Source: Branchiostoma floridae (taxonomy: Eukaryota > Chordata > Leptocardii > Amphioxiformes > Branchiostomatidae). Taken from it: DNA of 28,723 nucleotides. Made by a program: the position numbers and the translations under genes. Position 1 is the stretch's first letter; each line of letters begins with the position of its first letter. Shown piece by piece: positions 27,353 through 28,723 of this stretch. The stretch spans positions 20,441,448 to 20,470,170 of the forward strand of contig NC_049984.1 in NCBI RefSeq assembly GCF_000003815.2, written 5' to 3'. The notes beneath the pieces are model-generated. The model ran no database searches, had not been told where the DNA came from, and saw only the letters and a list, made by a program, of their open reading frames with translations.

Positions 27353-27441
27353 GTCACGTGACTGCACAAAGAGCGAGTTTCTTTGTACATCTGCGCATGC
27401 GCACTGGCCTTGTCCAGTTCACATGGGGCCAAGATGGCGGC
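27353..27441 (+). promoter_or_regulatory. Compact host promoter: E-box, NRF1, YY1
   Basis: Three consensus sites lie within 90 bases: GTCACGTGAC (27353-27362, the palindromic E-box bound by USF and TFE/MITF-type factors), TGCGCATGCGCA (27392-27403, a perfect NRF1 palindrome) and CAAGATGGCGGC (27430-27441, a YY1 site of the type found just downstream of start sites). In vertebrates this set marks TATA-less housekeeping promoters, and the YY1 orientation implies plus-strand transcription starting near 27420-27440. Site strengths are by eye. Confidence 0.7.
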
Positions 27442-27689
27442 TTTGTCGTGTTGTTGTTTGGGAAGATGAACAGGAGATAGGTTTCGTCGAGTCTGGTTGG
27501 CTTTCGAACAGTATGGAAGTATCTGTGATTTTGAAGCTTGATAACTGAAGAAAATGTCTGTCCTCTGACGCCTTACGCTTCTCTGGATTGGCGATACGGT
27601 GATACAGAAATCGGAAGACCCCCCCCCCCATCAGATATCTAAGTCATACAACCTCCTGCCCTTGGTTCTCGGTAGGAAACGGAGTCCAG
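27440..27689 (+). other. Non-coding first exon of plus-strand gene (inferred)
   Basis: It follows the promoter and ends at CAG|GTGAGT (27687-27695), a near-ideal donor. The frame that matches exon 2 has a stop at 27566-27568 and no ATG after it, so this exon is read as 5' untranslated. A short upstream frame beginning MAALSCCC starts in the YY1 site. The exact 5' end is unknown. Confidence 0.55.
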
Positions 27690-27922
27690 GTGAGTGCCTC
27701 TAACGTTCAGTCGGGAAACAGTAGATGGTGTATGTGACAGGGCTGTTTGATCTGTTGTGTGAACGCTATTTCCTACGATATCTACATGTGATGTTGTGGT
27801 ACAAGAGTTGGATGGGAACTGTGGGTCTGAGCCAGAACAGCTGGGTACAGGCGAAGTGCACGTAGTGGAAGTGGACATTTATGATTTATTGTGATATCAT
27901 AAAGATTTTCTTTTTCCCTCAG

Positions 27923-28041
27923 CCCCAGGCTGGTGCCACCTGCCCGCTGTAGCCGTGGCCGGAGCGGAGTCCATCCTGGCTAGTAGCCATCTGGCCATCA
28001 TGGGTGAGCGACCCAGGAGAAACATTGTGCAGAAAAGTTTG
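27923..28041 (+). CDS. Second exon with start codon of unidentified gene
   Basis: A textbook acceptor (TTTTCTTTTTCCCTCAG, ending 27922) opens the exon and TTG|GTGAGT at 28041/28042 closes it. A rival donor, ATGG|GTGAGC, lies at 28003. The likely start is ATG at 28000, in a good context (A at -3, G at +4), giving MGERPRRNIVQKSL and ending in phase 0. The same frame is open upstream through the exon (GWCHLPAVAVAGAES), but exon 1 supplies no in-frame ATG. The protein is not recognised: its basic N-terminus has no signal peptide. The rest of the gene lies beyond the window or in its unresolved end. Confidence 0.55.
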
Positions 28042-28112
28042 GTGAGTTGTAGCCACAGAACGGCTGTTGGACTTGGAGTAGGCTCCCGCTTATACAGGGG
28101 TGCCTAAGCATT

Positions 28113-28405
28113 NNNNNNNNNNNNNNNNNNNNNNNNNNNNNNNNNNNNNNNNNNNNNNNNNNNNNNNNNNNNNNNNNNNNNNNNNNNNNNNNNNNNNNNN
28201 NNNNNNNNNNNNNNNNNNNNNNNNNNNNNNNNNNNNNNNNNNNNNNNNNNNNNNNNNNNNNNNNNNNNNNNNNNNNNNNNNNNNNNNNNNNNNNNNNNNN
28301 NNNNNNNNNNNNNNNNNNNNNNNNNNNNNNNNNNNNNNNNNNNNNNNNNNNNNNNNNNNNNNNNNNNNNNNNNNNNNNNNNNNNNNNNNNNNNNNNNNNN
28401 NNNNN
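28113..28405. other. Assembly gap (293 N)
   Basis: It starts exactly at the inner edge of the left 18-bp inverted repeat of the MITE. Confidence 0.98.
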
Positions 28406-28483
28406 TTCATCGCCGAAAATCGAAGCCGCCATATTGAAAATCCTGCTCCTTCACGTGACCCCGGCAGTGGTCGGCCGATTTTG

Positions 28484-28650
28484 CATAAGGTTCGTGCAAA
28501 TCACATAAGGTTCGTGTGTGTCACATAAGGTTTGTACGTTTTCGCATAGCGATTCGTGTAATTTTCATAAGATTCGTGTGTTTTCGCGTAATGATTTGTG
28601 TGTATCTCATATTAATATTCGTACGAATCTCATAGGGTTCGTGCAAATGC
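28484..28650 (+). repeat. 21-bp tandem array, about eight units
   Basis: Degenerate units starting CATAAGGTTCGTG begin at 28484, 28504, 28524, 28545, 28566, 28587, 28608 and 28631, spaced 20-23 bases. It is the subterminal array of the hAT-like MITE. Similar units probably fill part of the gap, which could explain why assembly failed. Confidence 0.85.
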
Positions 28651-28723
28651 TTAGGCACCCCTGTTATAGCACCTGCTACCAACAGTCACAGATGGGTATA
28701 CTGGGTTCTAGCTAGTGCATTTT

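Larger units (their letters stand above)
28090..28668. mobile_element. hAT-like MITE with 5-bp duplication
   Basis: CAGGGGTGCCTAAGCATT (28095-28112) and its perfect complement (28646-28663) form the ends. TTATA flanks both sides (28090-28094 and 28664-28668). Ends starting CAGGG and a 5-8 bp duplication are typical of hAT elements. There is no transposase in the visible part, and 293 N lie inside. The insertion sits in what would be an intron of the plus-strand gene. Confidence 0.8.

Noticed and set aside
28100-28528. Long open frames across 28113-28405
   Set aside because: They exist only because N codons contain no stops.

Overview
The window looks like nuclear DNA of an invertebrate chordate, most likely a cephalochordate (Branchiostoma, amphioxus). 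The support is indirect: AT-rich DNA with AG/GT introns, several CR1/L2-like non-LTR retrotransposons with very short 3' repeats, a tRNA-derived SINE resembling the amphioxus BfSINE1 group, many non-autonomous DNA elements, and a vertebrate-style promoter (E-box, NRF1, YY1). No database search was possible, so the species call is an inference. Three runs of N (5492-5591, 21259-21456, 28113-28405) are assembly gaps, and each lies inside a repeat.

Layout. 1-3440: no convincing gene; decayed interspersed repeats with tandem cores. 3780-9242: a stack of mobile elements. It holds two inverted copies of one repeat family ('family H', a working name; 246-bp core repeat, CA/GT-rich microsatellite and terminal hairpin), a piggyBac-type MITE flanked by TTAA, and a TTA-flanked inverted-repeat element that encloses a 5'-truncated CR1-like retrotransposon and one H copy. 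9400-14860 (minus strand): parts of a probable host gene. These are a possible first exon behind an NRF1-like site, an internal exon, and a last exon whose phase and splice sites match, followed by AATAAA. Its last intron holds a 37-bp minisatellite and one decayed retrotransposon inserted in another, with an 11-bp target-site duplication. 14784-16960: a plus-strand open frame antisense to the first exon, a CG-rich repeat, and a possible signal-peptide exon. 17331-22620: a CR1-like element set in a (GAAT)n microsatellite, then two converging copies of a different endonuclease/RT retrotransposon, one interrupted by a mariner-like end and a gap. 22620-27300: mostly non-coding, with fold-back elements, a SINE and another H copy. 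27350-28041 (plus strand): the 5' end of a probable host gene, with a compact promoter, a non-coding first exon and a second exon starting MGERPRRNIVQKSL. 28095-28663: a hAT-like MITE containing a gap and a 21-bp tandem array.

How the parts relate: this is a gene-poor, transposon-dense segment between or within two host genes. The retroelements carry their own RT (and one an endonuclease). The MITEs and H copies have no coding capacity and would depend on proteins made elsewhere. Several of them carry transcription-factor-like sites (POU octamers, CRE, X-box, E-box), which is the most biologically suggestive theme here. I found no clear evidence of a wholly new coding system. The best novel candidates are the family H architecture and the unidentified minus-strand gene.
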